A program made the position numbers and the translations under genes. Of a stretch of DNA of 64,000 nt, positions 54,588 through 64,000 are shown one piece after another. The stretch is taken from contig CM046338.1 in NCBI GenBank assembly GCA_025403435.1, forward strand, positions 19,691,399 to 19,755,398, read 5' to 3'. Numbering within the stretch: position 1 is the first letter of the stretch; the number at the start of each line of letters is the position of its first letter. The stretch comes from Artocarpus heterophyllus (lineage: Eukaryota > Streptophyta > Magnoliopsida > Rosales > Moraceae). The notes below the pieces were generated by a model that worked only from the letters and a program-made list of their open reading frames with translations, made no database searches and was not told where the DNA came from.

Positions 54588-55166
54588 TGTTGATGCCTTT
54601 TGTCCGATCAACACCATGTACGGTTGCACACAGTGGTCGGACTATCTTCTTTGCTCATCCCGGCTTCCTGGAGTGCATTTACAAGAAGAAGGAATGCCTC
54701 AGAGGTTAAGGGGCATCAGTGTGGTGCCAGCCAAGGGCTCTCTGACACTCAAATCAGGTACTTGTTTAGCTGAAAGAGAGGCTAGGGTATGTGTGAGAGA
54801 CTCCACTTACCTTGTGGGTGGAGTAAATGCTCTTATTTATAGTATCTGTCATGAACGCGGTGTAAGGCAAGTCTGCCTTGTAACCTGAGGGCTTTGATTC
54901 CCTCAAGGAGAAGATAACCCATCTAAGGGTCGTGATGGTTCTACGTGGCAGTACTTGGCCTAGGTATCCCTGGCATCAGGCAAGGCATCCGTACCATCCC
55001 GAGGTGGTGACCTCCATGCAATGTGGTCGGCAGTGACCGGAGGAGACCTAGGGGGTTGGCCGATCAACTAGGGATTTTTTAGAGTTTTGTAAGAATATTA
55101 ATGTCAAACAAGGTGGTCGGTGAGCCCAAGAGACGATCCTTGGACTGTATGCCGAGCACACCCCCA
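54588..55166 (+). mobile_element. Probable solo LTR (about 580 bp)
   Basis: It starts TGTTGATGCC and ends CGAGCACACCCCCA, with flanks GCAAT (54583-54587) and ACAAT (55167-55171) agreeing at four of five. It is GC-richer than its surroundings and has TTATTTATAG near 54832 as a possible TATA. The open frame at 54496-54888 crosses its left boundary and has no known similarity, so it is not called. The family is unknown. Confidence 0.5.
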
Positions 55167-55237
55167 ACAATAATTATATTCAAAATAAGATAAAATACAA
55201 AAATTAAAATTAAATAGTTTGAAAAAAGCCCATATGT

Positions 55238-55362
55238 GTATTTGAAAAACCAATTGGAACTTAAACACTGTAGCATGTGAGAGTTTTACATTGTAGCAAA
55301 CTGCTGTAGCATGTGAGAGTTTTATGCTGTAGTAAGTTGAAACTTGTTTCTCAAACAAAACA
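55238..55362. mobile_element. MITE-like foldback element, copy 3
   Basis: The ends TTTGAAAAACCAATTGGAAC and, in reverse, TTTGAGAAACAAGTTTCAAC are inverted repeats. Between them are two direct copies of CTGTAGCATGTGAGAGTTTTA (about 38-bp period). It is related to 9343-9473 and 21495-21640. Confidence 0.6.
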
Positions 55363-55539
55363 CATAACTAATTTTCCAAAGTAATTACAAACCACACAAA
55401 CTAATTAAAAGCACACTTCAATCTCAACAAAATTGAAATAAATTAATTACAATAAAACTAAAACTAACTAATTCTAACAAAAAAATAATGCAATTATAAA
55501 AATGGTTTATTTTTATGAAACTAATTTATTCCAACAAAA

Positions 55540-55599
55540 CCTAACGGGAGATGGTTTGTCTTGGCCATCGAAGGTGGACTCCGCGAATAGAAACATTGG
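55540..55599 (+). repeat. 60-bp direct repeat, outer copy
   Basis: Nearly identical to 55988-56047, both running from CCTAAC to GAATAGAAACATTGG. The inner copy belongs to the Copia LTR (it also has a counterpart in the minus copy near 20930-21010); this outer copy lies upstream of the LTR start. Confidence 0.8.
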
Positions 55600-55684
55600 G
55601 TACAATGGGAAGGGGGCTGACGGGTGGTTAGGCTCGATAGGAACAGGCTCAGACGGCCTGGGCTTGACGGGAACATGGGTAGGC

Positions 55685-57702
55685 TATTGGACATGTATGC
55701 CATAAGGAGTAAAAATGTAATATGTTTTTGGAGACATTTTTATCAATAAAGAATTTATTTATTATTTATATATCAAATCTTGTCGTCTTTACATTCATAT
55801 TTGTTAAATGTATGTTAAGCAAATAATAGTGAGACTGTTAGTCTAAACCTTTAAAAATTGAGCATATGATGGACAGATTATGCGGAAGACATGACTCTTA
55901 AGGTGACAGTTTAAATTATCAGATTCGTAGTCGAGGGAATAAAGGTAGGCACTTTATTCATGCAAAGATTGTTATGTTGTCTATATCCCTAACAGAAGAT
56001 GGTTTGTCTTGGCCATCGGAGGTGGACTCCGCGAATAGAAACATTGGCACATTGTCATAGGTAACAATATGTTGGATTGGGACATAAAGTGAATTGATTT
56101 GGATTAATAATTCTGTCTCGGCAAATCGATTCACTTTAGACAATTATATATATTCTATCTTAATCCTAAGATGAATAATGGGCTCGTTGTCTTGATTTGT
56201 GTCTTTTGATGTACTAAAGGGTGACATTCACATTTTGTTTGTGGTACGCATGCCAGTACATTGGAGGCATGACTCTTGATAGCGTGGACTTGTTATTCAT
56301 AGATATAGAATCCATAGCTCCTCTTTAGGAGTCGAGATATCCTCTTATATACGTTATCTTGTAATTGGAAAACTAGAGCACTCAACCATTTAGATACATA
56401 GGTGTAACCGAATGGTATACTGTCTTTAGATGGTAAGTTTTTTGATGGTAGGATTATGGACATAAGATAAAAATAATCGGGAAGGTAAGACAGAACTTGT
56501 CCTTAAGCCGATTATGGATAATCCTATGGGGATACGATACATTATGATATGTCATGGAGACTTAGCTATACAAGCTTTGTAATTCTATATAGTTCGAGAG
56601 TGCAGCTCAAAGCTTTTAGTGGAGTAGCGTTGGAATTGATAATTATGAAATGTATATCTAGGATATTGGGTTTCATAATTGTCGGGAGCTTGAACTACAT
56701 AGGTTCATCAGGTCTCCTTTGCTAGCTTATAAAAATCCTATAACGATATGGCATGCTTTTCCAATAATTGGTGACTTGTGTCAAATTATCACATTGGTTG
56801 AAAATTTGATAGAATTAGATAATTCATGTCTATTTATCGGTTGAATTAATTTTGAACAAATTAATTCAAGATAAACTTGTCGAATTATCAAGATCAGGTA
56901 ATTCATTATGTTTATCGGTTACATTCATTTTGAATTAAATAATTTAAGATAAACTTGTTGAATTATTGGGAATATTTATTTTCCTAGAGATTATCTAGAT
57001 ATGAATGTTTTAATCAGATAACTTCACTATTAGGTTATTTGAATTAAAATTGAGGCTCTATCCCATGAATCTCGAGTGGAAAATAAAGATTTGTTGGGAT
57101 CATTTATCGTAAGTTCGACAGGCCAGTCCTCAAGTTCAGCCTATGGATGGAAGAGGTTCGACAGGCTGATCTTCCAGTTCGGCCTGCCGACCGAGCGATA
57201 AATAGATCATATGTTTTCACATGGATTTTATCAAATATTGATCCTGATTTGATTTTGATTCAAATTTTTGAGGCTTTATCTGATAAGGACTAACTTATGG
57301 GCCCAACCTCTACATAAGGTGAGTGCGACTCATTGTTATTTAGATCAATTGAGAAATCAAGAATGAGACTATTGGTGAGACTCTGTAACTCCCTAAGAGC
57401 TATTGTTTACACACCACGAACTATAGCTTTGGGTTTTCTCAATTGGTTGGAAGGAGAGCCATCTGTGGAAGAGCTATAGGAGTGTGCCCACACATACACC
57501 GGTCGTGGATAGAGAATAGCAAAGAAGACCAGTTGGTTGAGGTCCTTCTGGAATACACCTCTCTTCATCGATTGCGGAGCTTCTTTGACAAACAAAGTTA
57601 GGAAGATTTAGTTAATTTATGCATATAATGTGTCAAACTTGTGTTTTGAAAAATACTCTGGTATAAAAATATTTTAAAATTTCCCTATGTACTATTTTTT
57701 CA
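55685..57702 (+). repeat. Copia LTR, plus orientation (5' LTR)
   Basis: It begins TATTGGACATG where the minus copy has TGTTGGAATTC, ends TTTTTTCA, and is followed by a primer site at 57708. Its 2018 bp agrees with the 2019 bp of the split copy. It includes three GC-rich segments of the TTCGGCCTGCCGA type at 57115-57185. Confidence 0.7.
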
Positions 57703-57707
57703 ACAAT

Positions 57708-57718
57708 TGGTATCGAAG
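57708..57718 (+). promoter_or_regulatory. Copia primer binding site
   Basis: TGGTATCGAAG lies five bases after the LTR end. It resembles the iMet complement TGGTATCAGAG with changes in the second half. Confidence 0.65.
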
Positions 57719-58224
57719 ACATGGTTTTTACGTAAATTTACAAGTTTGTGATCATGCTATATGTATAAATTATGTGATCTTGATCTCTCCTCTGCTTGAA
57801 TTTAATTTTATAGAGAGTTGGCACTTTAGGTTTTTATATATTTTTATGTTGTCATGGATTATATGGTGAATATTTATTAATTAATTGTGGTTAACTAAAT
57901 TATTATTTAATTATTAATTAATTAATTAATTCATGCCGGTTATGGTTTCTTAGAGTTTAGAATATGTATCCAGGTTTTTCATGTAATTAGATGGCGGACT
58001 ATCATATCTGTCTAGGAATTATTATTTAATTTTAAATTTGTAAGAATTTCATCATTAAATAATCATTCAGAGATGACAGATCTAGAAGATAGATGATAGC
58101 ATTTCCAAGTATTTACTGAGTCTTTAATTTTATGTTTTTGAATTGTTGAAAATAAAATTGATAAATTGCATTAAAAATTGTATTTTCTGGAAAAAGGTGA
58201 TCTCTGCTTCATCAGCATGCTGAA

Positions 58225-58442
58225 CCCTCAAGTTCGGTAGGCCGATGGTCGTAGATCGAGAGGCCAGACTTCAGGTTCGGCAAGCCGTCCACAGGGCAGA
58301 AATCTGATGGTTCTAGCGGCAGGCCGAACTTTCCAGTTCAGCGGGCCAAACTGTCACGATCGACAGGCTGACCTGAAAGATCGATAGGCTGATGGATCAT
58401 GACCGGCAGGCCAATTATGCAGATCGACATGCTGGCAGAGAG
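58225..58442. repeat. Degenerate CGGCCTGCCG-type array in the Copia leader
   Basis: About ten units in both orientations, for example AGTTCGGTAGGCCGA, GGTTCGGCAAGCCG, GCGGCAGGCCGAACT, AGTTCAGCGGGCCAAACT and ATCGACAGGCTGA, spaced 18-25 bp apart. The core is the same as in the LTRs of element B. Confidence 0.7.
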
Positions 58443-59405
58443 TTATAAAATTTTTCCAGGAAAGATGCGTTTTTTGGTGTAGTTTTGATTTTATTTTTGG
58501 GACAATTTTGAGAAACATTAAATTTAGATATGACCAAAGATATGGAGTTTTGATCTATGCGGGATTGAGGACTTAAAGATGGAAGTTACATGAAAACGAA
58601 TACAATTTGAAGATTCAAGAATGAAGAATCGATAATATATTTCGATTATTCTCTTGTAATTTTTGTTTTGTTCTCTCTAGGGTGGAACTATAATATTACG
58701 ATATTTATTATTATTTTTCTTATGGCTTTGCATTATTTCTTTGCTTGTCTGCATTATAATATGATTTGCCATGTATATTGATAACATGTAATATAGAATA
58801 GGGAGTGCCACTCATTAAAAATTTTGTTCATGCATATTTATAAAATAAAACCTTGATTTCAAAGGAATGAGTGGGAGAAGGTTTTCGAAGAAAAGACCTA
58901 TGGCCTCCATTGTTGGTCCATAGATAGCACATGGTGGTTTCGACCCCAAGGAAGTGACTTCATTATTACTAGGTTGGATCTCCGAGAGGATAAGGTATTG
59001 TAGCATGATTTATGGTTGCACACCCTTAGGTGGTGATTGTAAATCATGGATAAAATATTGAAATGATGGTTATACACTTATGCTAATTTTATTATTAATC
59101 TGCCCTAGGAGCTATGTTAATAAAATTAATGGCCAAAGAAACAATTATTAATATATGCTGGATCATACGGGTCCTCGATGGCATATATTAATCAGGAGGG
59201 GATTCGTATTCCTGATTGAATTTGGCAAGACTCCCCTAGGAGCTTGTTGAATTATGAGTTGGGAATTATCATTGTAAAGTTATGATATTTTCTAGGTTTT
59301 GACACATAAACACATTTGTATGTTTTACATGATTGTGTTATCTTACTAAATTATTATGATATGTTTGCTTATGTTTAGTATATGATTCTTTATTGTAGAT
59401 TAAAA

Positions 59406-59997
59406 ATGTCTAAAAATGCTTTATCATCGATACTTGACAAAAACCAATTAACTGGTAAGAACTATAATGATAAAAAAAGGAACCTAAACATCATCCTGTC
59501 CTTTGAGAAATTGAAATTTGTGCTGACAACACCTTGTCCTCTCGAGCCTACAGGAGATTCCACCAACGATCAAATCCAAGCGTATGATCGTTGGAAAGAT
59601 GCCAATGTTCTGGTCCATTGCTATGTTATGGCCAACATAAAAATGTGCTGCAGGCTCAACATGAGGATTATGAGACTGCTAGGCAGATCTTGGATAATCT
59701 GGAAGACATGTTTGGAGGCTAGGCTTGAACAAAGCGGCAAGGAGCGCTTCGAAAACTTTTAAACTATAAGCAGAGACCAGGGACGTCTGTAAAGGAGCAT
59801 ATGATGTTGGTCATGGGTTTTATCGTCGAGTCTCAACTAATAGAGCTGATATTGATGCTGAAACTCAGATGACTATGGTCTTTGAGACTCTGCCTAAGGA
59901 ATTTATTCTATTTAGAGCTACATTTAATTTTAGCAATATGCGGGATATGACCTTGACGGAGTTGATGAAACAGTTGCAGGAGTTCAAACTGCTGATC
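59406..59997 (+). pseudogene. Copia gag N-terminal half (broken)
   Basis: From the ATG at 59406 the frame reads MSKNALSSILDKNQLTGKNY, then RNLNIILSFEKLKFVL, the standard Copia gag opening. A frameshift near 59690-59760 moves the rest into another frame, where GTSVKEHMMLVMGF and ETLPKEFILF-like blocks continue to about 59990. The remainder is cut off by the LTR at 59998. Gag would have formed the particle and bound element RNA. Confidence 0.78.
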
Positions 59998-62472
59998 TGT
60001 AACATCCAAGCATTTTTAGTGGGTTAAAAATGTAATAATTTAAGGATTTTTGTTTAATCCAATTTATATGATAAAGTCCATAAAAGCGAAAAACAAGATT
60101 TTTAAGGGTAAAAAGCATGCCATAACCTTAAATAAAAAAAGAATGATATAAAAATAAGCTAGAAAGCTTAATTCTTGTAAATTGTGTTGTAACAAATGTT
60201 AAGACAAAAATACAGTTTAAGAAAAATATTGTATAACAATACAAAAAATTATATAGTATTAAAATAATGCAGTGTAAGGAAGTAAACTGATAAAGTTATG
60301 TAGTATAAAAATTACACTGTAAAAATAATACAGTGTAGGAATTGGACTATTTAAGGTTAAACAGTAAAAAAAATTGACTATTTAAGTTAAAGCAGTAGAG
60401 GAATAATACTGTTTGGAGAATATGGATGAATAAAGAATGCAATAACAATATAGAAAATATACCAGTAGTATAAAAAATGCTATCAGTATAAATTTAAACT
60501 GTATAAAGTTAGATAATATTAGAATTTCATTATGTGATAGATGAAAATAAGTATAAGAGGTTGAAGAATACCGATAGTATAGAAAAAATACTGTCAGTAT
60601 AATTTTGAACTGTGTAAAAAGTTTTTGTGAGACCCACCATGGACACCCCAATGAATGGAAATTTGCCACCTAGCCCCTTGGGTGGCCCAATCATATAAAG
60701 CCAAATTAACCCAAAGATAATGTCAAGTGATCATGATGATGGTAAGTCATCAAATTTTGGTGGGAAAATTACCAAAATAACCATTGAGGTGGCCAAATCC
60801 CATCTTGCCAAGTTGCCCTAACTTTTAATCACCAAATGATGCTTAGTGGTGACTAAGCATGGAAAGTCATCAATTTTCGTAAGATATCAAATAGTAGTCA
60901 TCACTTGGTTCATGTTATAAGAACCGAAACATGAACTAAAGAAATGCTTCATTTCTCCCCTAGAAAACCGTCTTCCCCTAAGGCCATTCTCTCTCAAATT
61001 TTGATGATTTTCAAGCCTCCAAATCATGTTTGAAGCAAGTCTAAGTGTGGAAAATCAAGGACAAGCAATTGTGGAGGTAAAAATCCAAACTTTTATTATG
61101 GGTTTTTATGTTTTTTCATTGGGTTTGGCTCATGAATTGAATGGGGTTTTCATGGGTTATGTTATGAATTGTAGTCAAGGGGACTTTGAAGGATTTCAAG
61201 CAATGAAAAGGAAGGAAAAGCCCTAGCAAGGATAAGGTAAAATTCTAATCCTTGAAGTTAAGCTAAAGTTTACGTTTTTATGCTTACTAAGTGTTTGATG
61301 GAATGTTTTGGTCTATGGCATGTAAATGGAAATTATGGTTTGATTGTTTTATGTTTCAGATTGATGATAGAAACAAAGAAAGTAAGGGTTTTAGGTTTAA
61401 AAGTGGAAAATTGTTAAAACTTTGTATTTGATACAAAGTTTAACTAGTTTTATAGGAATGGGGTTTTGAGGGCCTTAGAAGCCAATTTATGTTCCAAATA
61501 TGGTATAAAATTTACCAACACAGTGAAGAAAACAACTTTTATGAATAAAGTTTTGTAAAATTCCGAAAGGGCTAAATTGCAAAGTTTGGTAGATTTAAAA
61601 ATCAGCTAAAAAGTCTAATTTAACTTTAGAATTTGAGAAAAGTTAAAACACAAAAGTTGTAGATCTCATCAAAACTGTTAAGGCAATGTGAACAGTTTTT
61701 TAAAATTTTACTCGGTTTAGGAGCTATGAATTTTACAAAATTTTGAGCTCAAAATTTCAAGAAATGGAAACGTTATGAAATGTTTTGAATTTGACAATGG
61801 AACTTTGGAAAGTTTTATTCCTTGCAAAAAACTGAAAGTTTTGGGGATAAAGTGGTCATTTTTGGTTCTAGGGGCAAAAATGTAAAGATTTTTATGTTTC
61901 TGGCCAAAACTGTAAATTGTGTGAAAACTGGGTTTTCACCTAGGAACGCTGGGTTCCTACACTGCTTAAGGCAGTGGGTAACCATAGTTGCGAAGTCTTG
62001 AAGGATTCAAAGTTTATTCAAGGAAAGAATAAAAGAAAAACGTGAAGGGCAAAATGATCATTTTATGAAAAAATGCCAAAATGGACCCAAAATGCCCCTT
62101 AGCAGGAATTTTTTCATAATATGTATGTAATGGAATAGTAAAGTTAAGCAATAAGTTTTATAAGGTTATAAAATGTGCGAAAAACCTGTTAAGGGTAAAA
62201 ACATCACTTTTTAAGAAAACGGCTAAAGTGGAGTCGAACACTCCAAATTAGCAAAGTGCTCTTAGATAGAAAATGTTTTGTAATATGTGAAGTACTGAAA
62301 CCCTCACATGACACGGGAAATTTAATGAGGGTTGTTCAAGTAAAGAAAAAGGTAACCCGATGGGTTACAGAGCTAAGTAAAAAGAATGATAACCTTACGG
62401 GTTATGGAATTAAGTAAAGGGAAAAATAATCTAGTGGGTTACAAAGTTAAAAGCAAGGTAAACCAATGGTTT
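59998..62472 (+). mobile_element. Family C LTR, 5' part, inserted in Copia gag
   Basis: It begins TGTAACATCCAAGC and follows 23030-25790 block by block, including AAGGATT...TTTAATCCAATT, the GGTTCCT...CACTGCTTAAGGCAGTG segment and the GGTAACCCG/GGGTTAC array. At 62473 another LTR interrupts it at a point equivalent to about 25775 in the complete copy. Confidence 0.8.
62351..62465. repeat. GGTAACCC / GGGTTAC array, second copy
   Basis: Units of the same kind as 25611-25800: GGTAACCCGATGGGTTAC, then AACCTTACGGGTTAT and TCTAGTGGGTTAC, with A-rich spacers. Confidence 0.65.
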
Positions 62473-64000
62473 TGTGACACCCGTTATTCTCCTAACGGGT
62501 ATTAAGGTAATTAAATTAATTTTTAATGTATAAAAAAAATTGCTTCATTTAAATTTATTTTATAATATTTATTTTTATCTATTTTTAAGTTTTCTAAAAT
62601 TCTCCTATATTTATTTAGTATGATTACTAAAAAGCCTTAGAACTTCTAATAAATCTAAAAAATGTCATATTGGCATTATGTGTGTTAAAGTCTTTAGATG
62701 AGACATAAGGATATCTTTTCCAACTACTCTTGACCCTCATTTTCTTTATTTCCTCCGTGACATGCTTCAACATGTCTCCTCTATAATTGTTTCCATCACT
62801 TCTCTTCAAAGACTTCATCTTTTCTTCCTTTCTCTTCCACGGTTCCCACACTCTTCTTCTCATTTCTTTGCTGAAGCAAAATACTTAGAGAACTTCTTCA
62901 AGGCAGCCATAAAAATCAGCCACCATCACCTCCATTTGAGCAAAAATTTCAGTCATACCGAAGTAAAGGAACCTGTTTTGAAGCCATTTCAAGCTTCCAA
63001 CTAACCATAATCCGAGGTTAGAATCTTATGAACAAATTTAGTCTTTCATTTATAAATTTTCTTTTATACTAAAGGATTATTCAAATTTGCGTTCTTAAAC
63101 CTAAGTATATGTTTGTTGCTATTTTGGAGCATATGTATGAAGTCTAAGTGTATATGCCCTAGACAGAAAATTTATATTGTTAAACTTTGTAATACCTCTA
63201 TGGGCAGTGGTTATTTCTTGAAATTCTAAGATTAAATTAAAATGAATTTTATGAATTGGTTTGCATATTTGAAAAGTAGCATCCTAGGCTTTCTAACGAG
63301 CTATCATAAACCTAAATCGGAGTTGTATTTTATTTTCTAAGAATTATTCAATTTTTGTATTGGAAACTAGTAAATCTGCCAGTTTGTTATGGTATACCAA
63401 CTGCTAACCTGAACCAAGAACCCATCTTTGCTCACCACCTAATTCTTTAATGTCTTGCAACATTTCCAATATTATCCTAAGTGATTGATGAATCTTATTA
63501 GGGACTAAAACATATAGATTACTTGTTCACATTTTATATTGTGTTAAGACAAAAATTGTTTACTGTGGTATTCAAAAGAGATTTATATAAAAGCTTTAAT
63601 GGCATACTAGTAAGATAGGTTTACACATGATTTATTTATGAATGTAGTTGTATGTTGTGCTTTAGTTTTAATTGTCCTTATGCACGCCTTAGGATCAAGG
63701 GAGTATGGAGCTAACGTTAATTGATTCCAGGATTAAAAGATTGTTGATAAGCTTGAAAGGTAGGGATTCTATTACTCATCTTTTGTGAGGTTTTTATAGA
63801 ATTAAAATTGATTGTTTTGCCGCAATATATATATATCTATGTTGAACTGATATTATATGATTATCACATATGAAACTATGACATGGACTCGTCTTGTATT
63901 GTACGGCGAGGAACATAATGAATTGACATATGTTATAAATTGAGAAGCATGGTTAGGAAAACTAACTCTATTGATAATGATTCAATATAGAGAAATTGTG
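62473..64000 (+). mobile_element. LTR related to element A, plus orientation, off the right edge
   Basis: It begins TGTGACACCCGTTATT, matching the reversed end of LTR A (TGTGACAACTGTTATT). Near 63770-63960 it follows LTR A in reverse: TCATCTTTTGTGAGG, the ACTCGTC block, CATATGTTATAAATTGAGAA and GCATGGTTAG. The right part is outside the window. The short open frames at 62627-63004 have no similarity. Confidence 0.75.

Larger units (their letters stand above)
55685..59997 (+). mobile_element. Copia element: LTR, leader and 5' gag (truncated by insertion)
   Basis: The LTR (55685-57702), primer site, a 1.7-kb leader and a gag start follow in order on the plus strand. The gag is interrupted at 59998 by a family C LTR, so the pol region, if present, would lie beyond the right edge. 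Confidence 0.75.

Noticed and set aside
54496..54888. 130-codon open frame
   Set aside because: It crosses the left boundary of the putative solo LTR, has no recognised similarity and is probably fortuitous.
62627..63004. Open frames on both strands near the right end
   Set aside because: They lie inside an LTR related to element A, and both strands are open without known similarity.

Overview
The window is nuclear DNA from a flowering plant, most likely a eudicot. It is AT-rich. It carries two intron-bearing genes with canonical GT-AG junctions and plant-type proteins, and nearly everything else is nested LTR retrotransposons of the Ty3/Gypsy (Tekay-like and Reina-like chromoviruses) and Ty1/Copia types. 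The species cannot be named from sequence alone. No rRNA, functional tRNA, CRISPR array or bacterial-style operon was seen.

Layout. (1) 259-5130, minus: RAE1, the WD40 mRNA-export factor; nine coding exons are in the window and the last lies beyond the left edge. (2) 6036-9035: probable solo LTR. (3) 9036-22271: a nest in which an old LTR fragment is split by a Copia LTR, itself split by a complete but dead Tekay-like element (10519-20095). (4) 22272-28256: an element with long terminal inverted repeats (MULE-like), split by a 4.4-kb solo LTR with a perfect CTAGA target duplication. (5) 30988-35511, plus: an ALD1-type aminotransferase gene of ten exons encoding 440 aa, behind a tandemly duplicated core promoter. 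(6) 36148-41734: a dead Reina-like element with a perfect GCCAA target duplication. (7) 42480-54380: a Copia RNase H remnant, then an LTR split by a second Tekay-like element (43408-52439). (8) 54588-55166: probable solo LTR. (9) 55685-64000: a Copia element (LTR, primer site, leader, broken gag) interrupted by one LTR that is interrupted by another running off the right edge.

Function. RAE1 serves mRNA export at the nuclear pore. ALD1 belongs to the lysine-to-pipecolate pathway behind systemic acquired resistance. The two genes are about 26 kb apart and look unrelated. All retroelement reading frames have stops or frameshifts, so no autonomous element is present.

Most notable: the 169-bp duplication of the ALD1 core promoter (W-box, TGACATCA and TATA all doubled); an alternative in-frame ATG in ALD1 that would bypass the N-terminal leader; and arrays of a GC-rich near-palindrome (TTCGGCCTGCCGAA) shared by a Gypsy LTR and an unrelated Copia LTR and leader in an otherwise AT-rich landscape.
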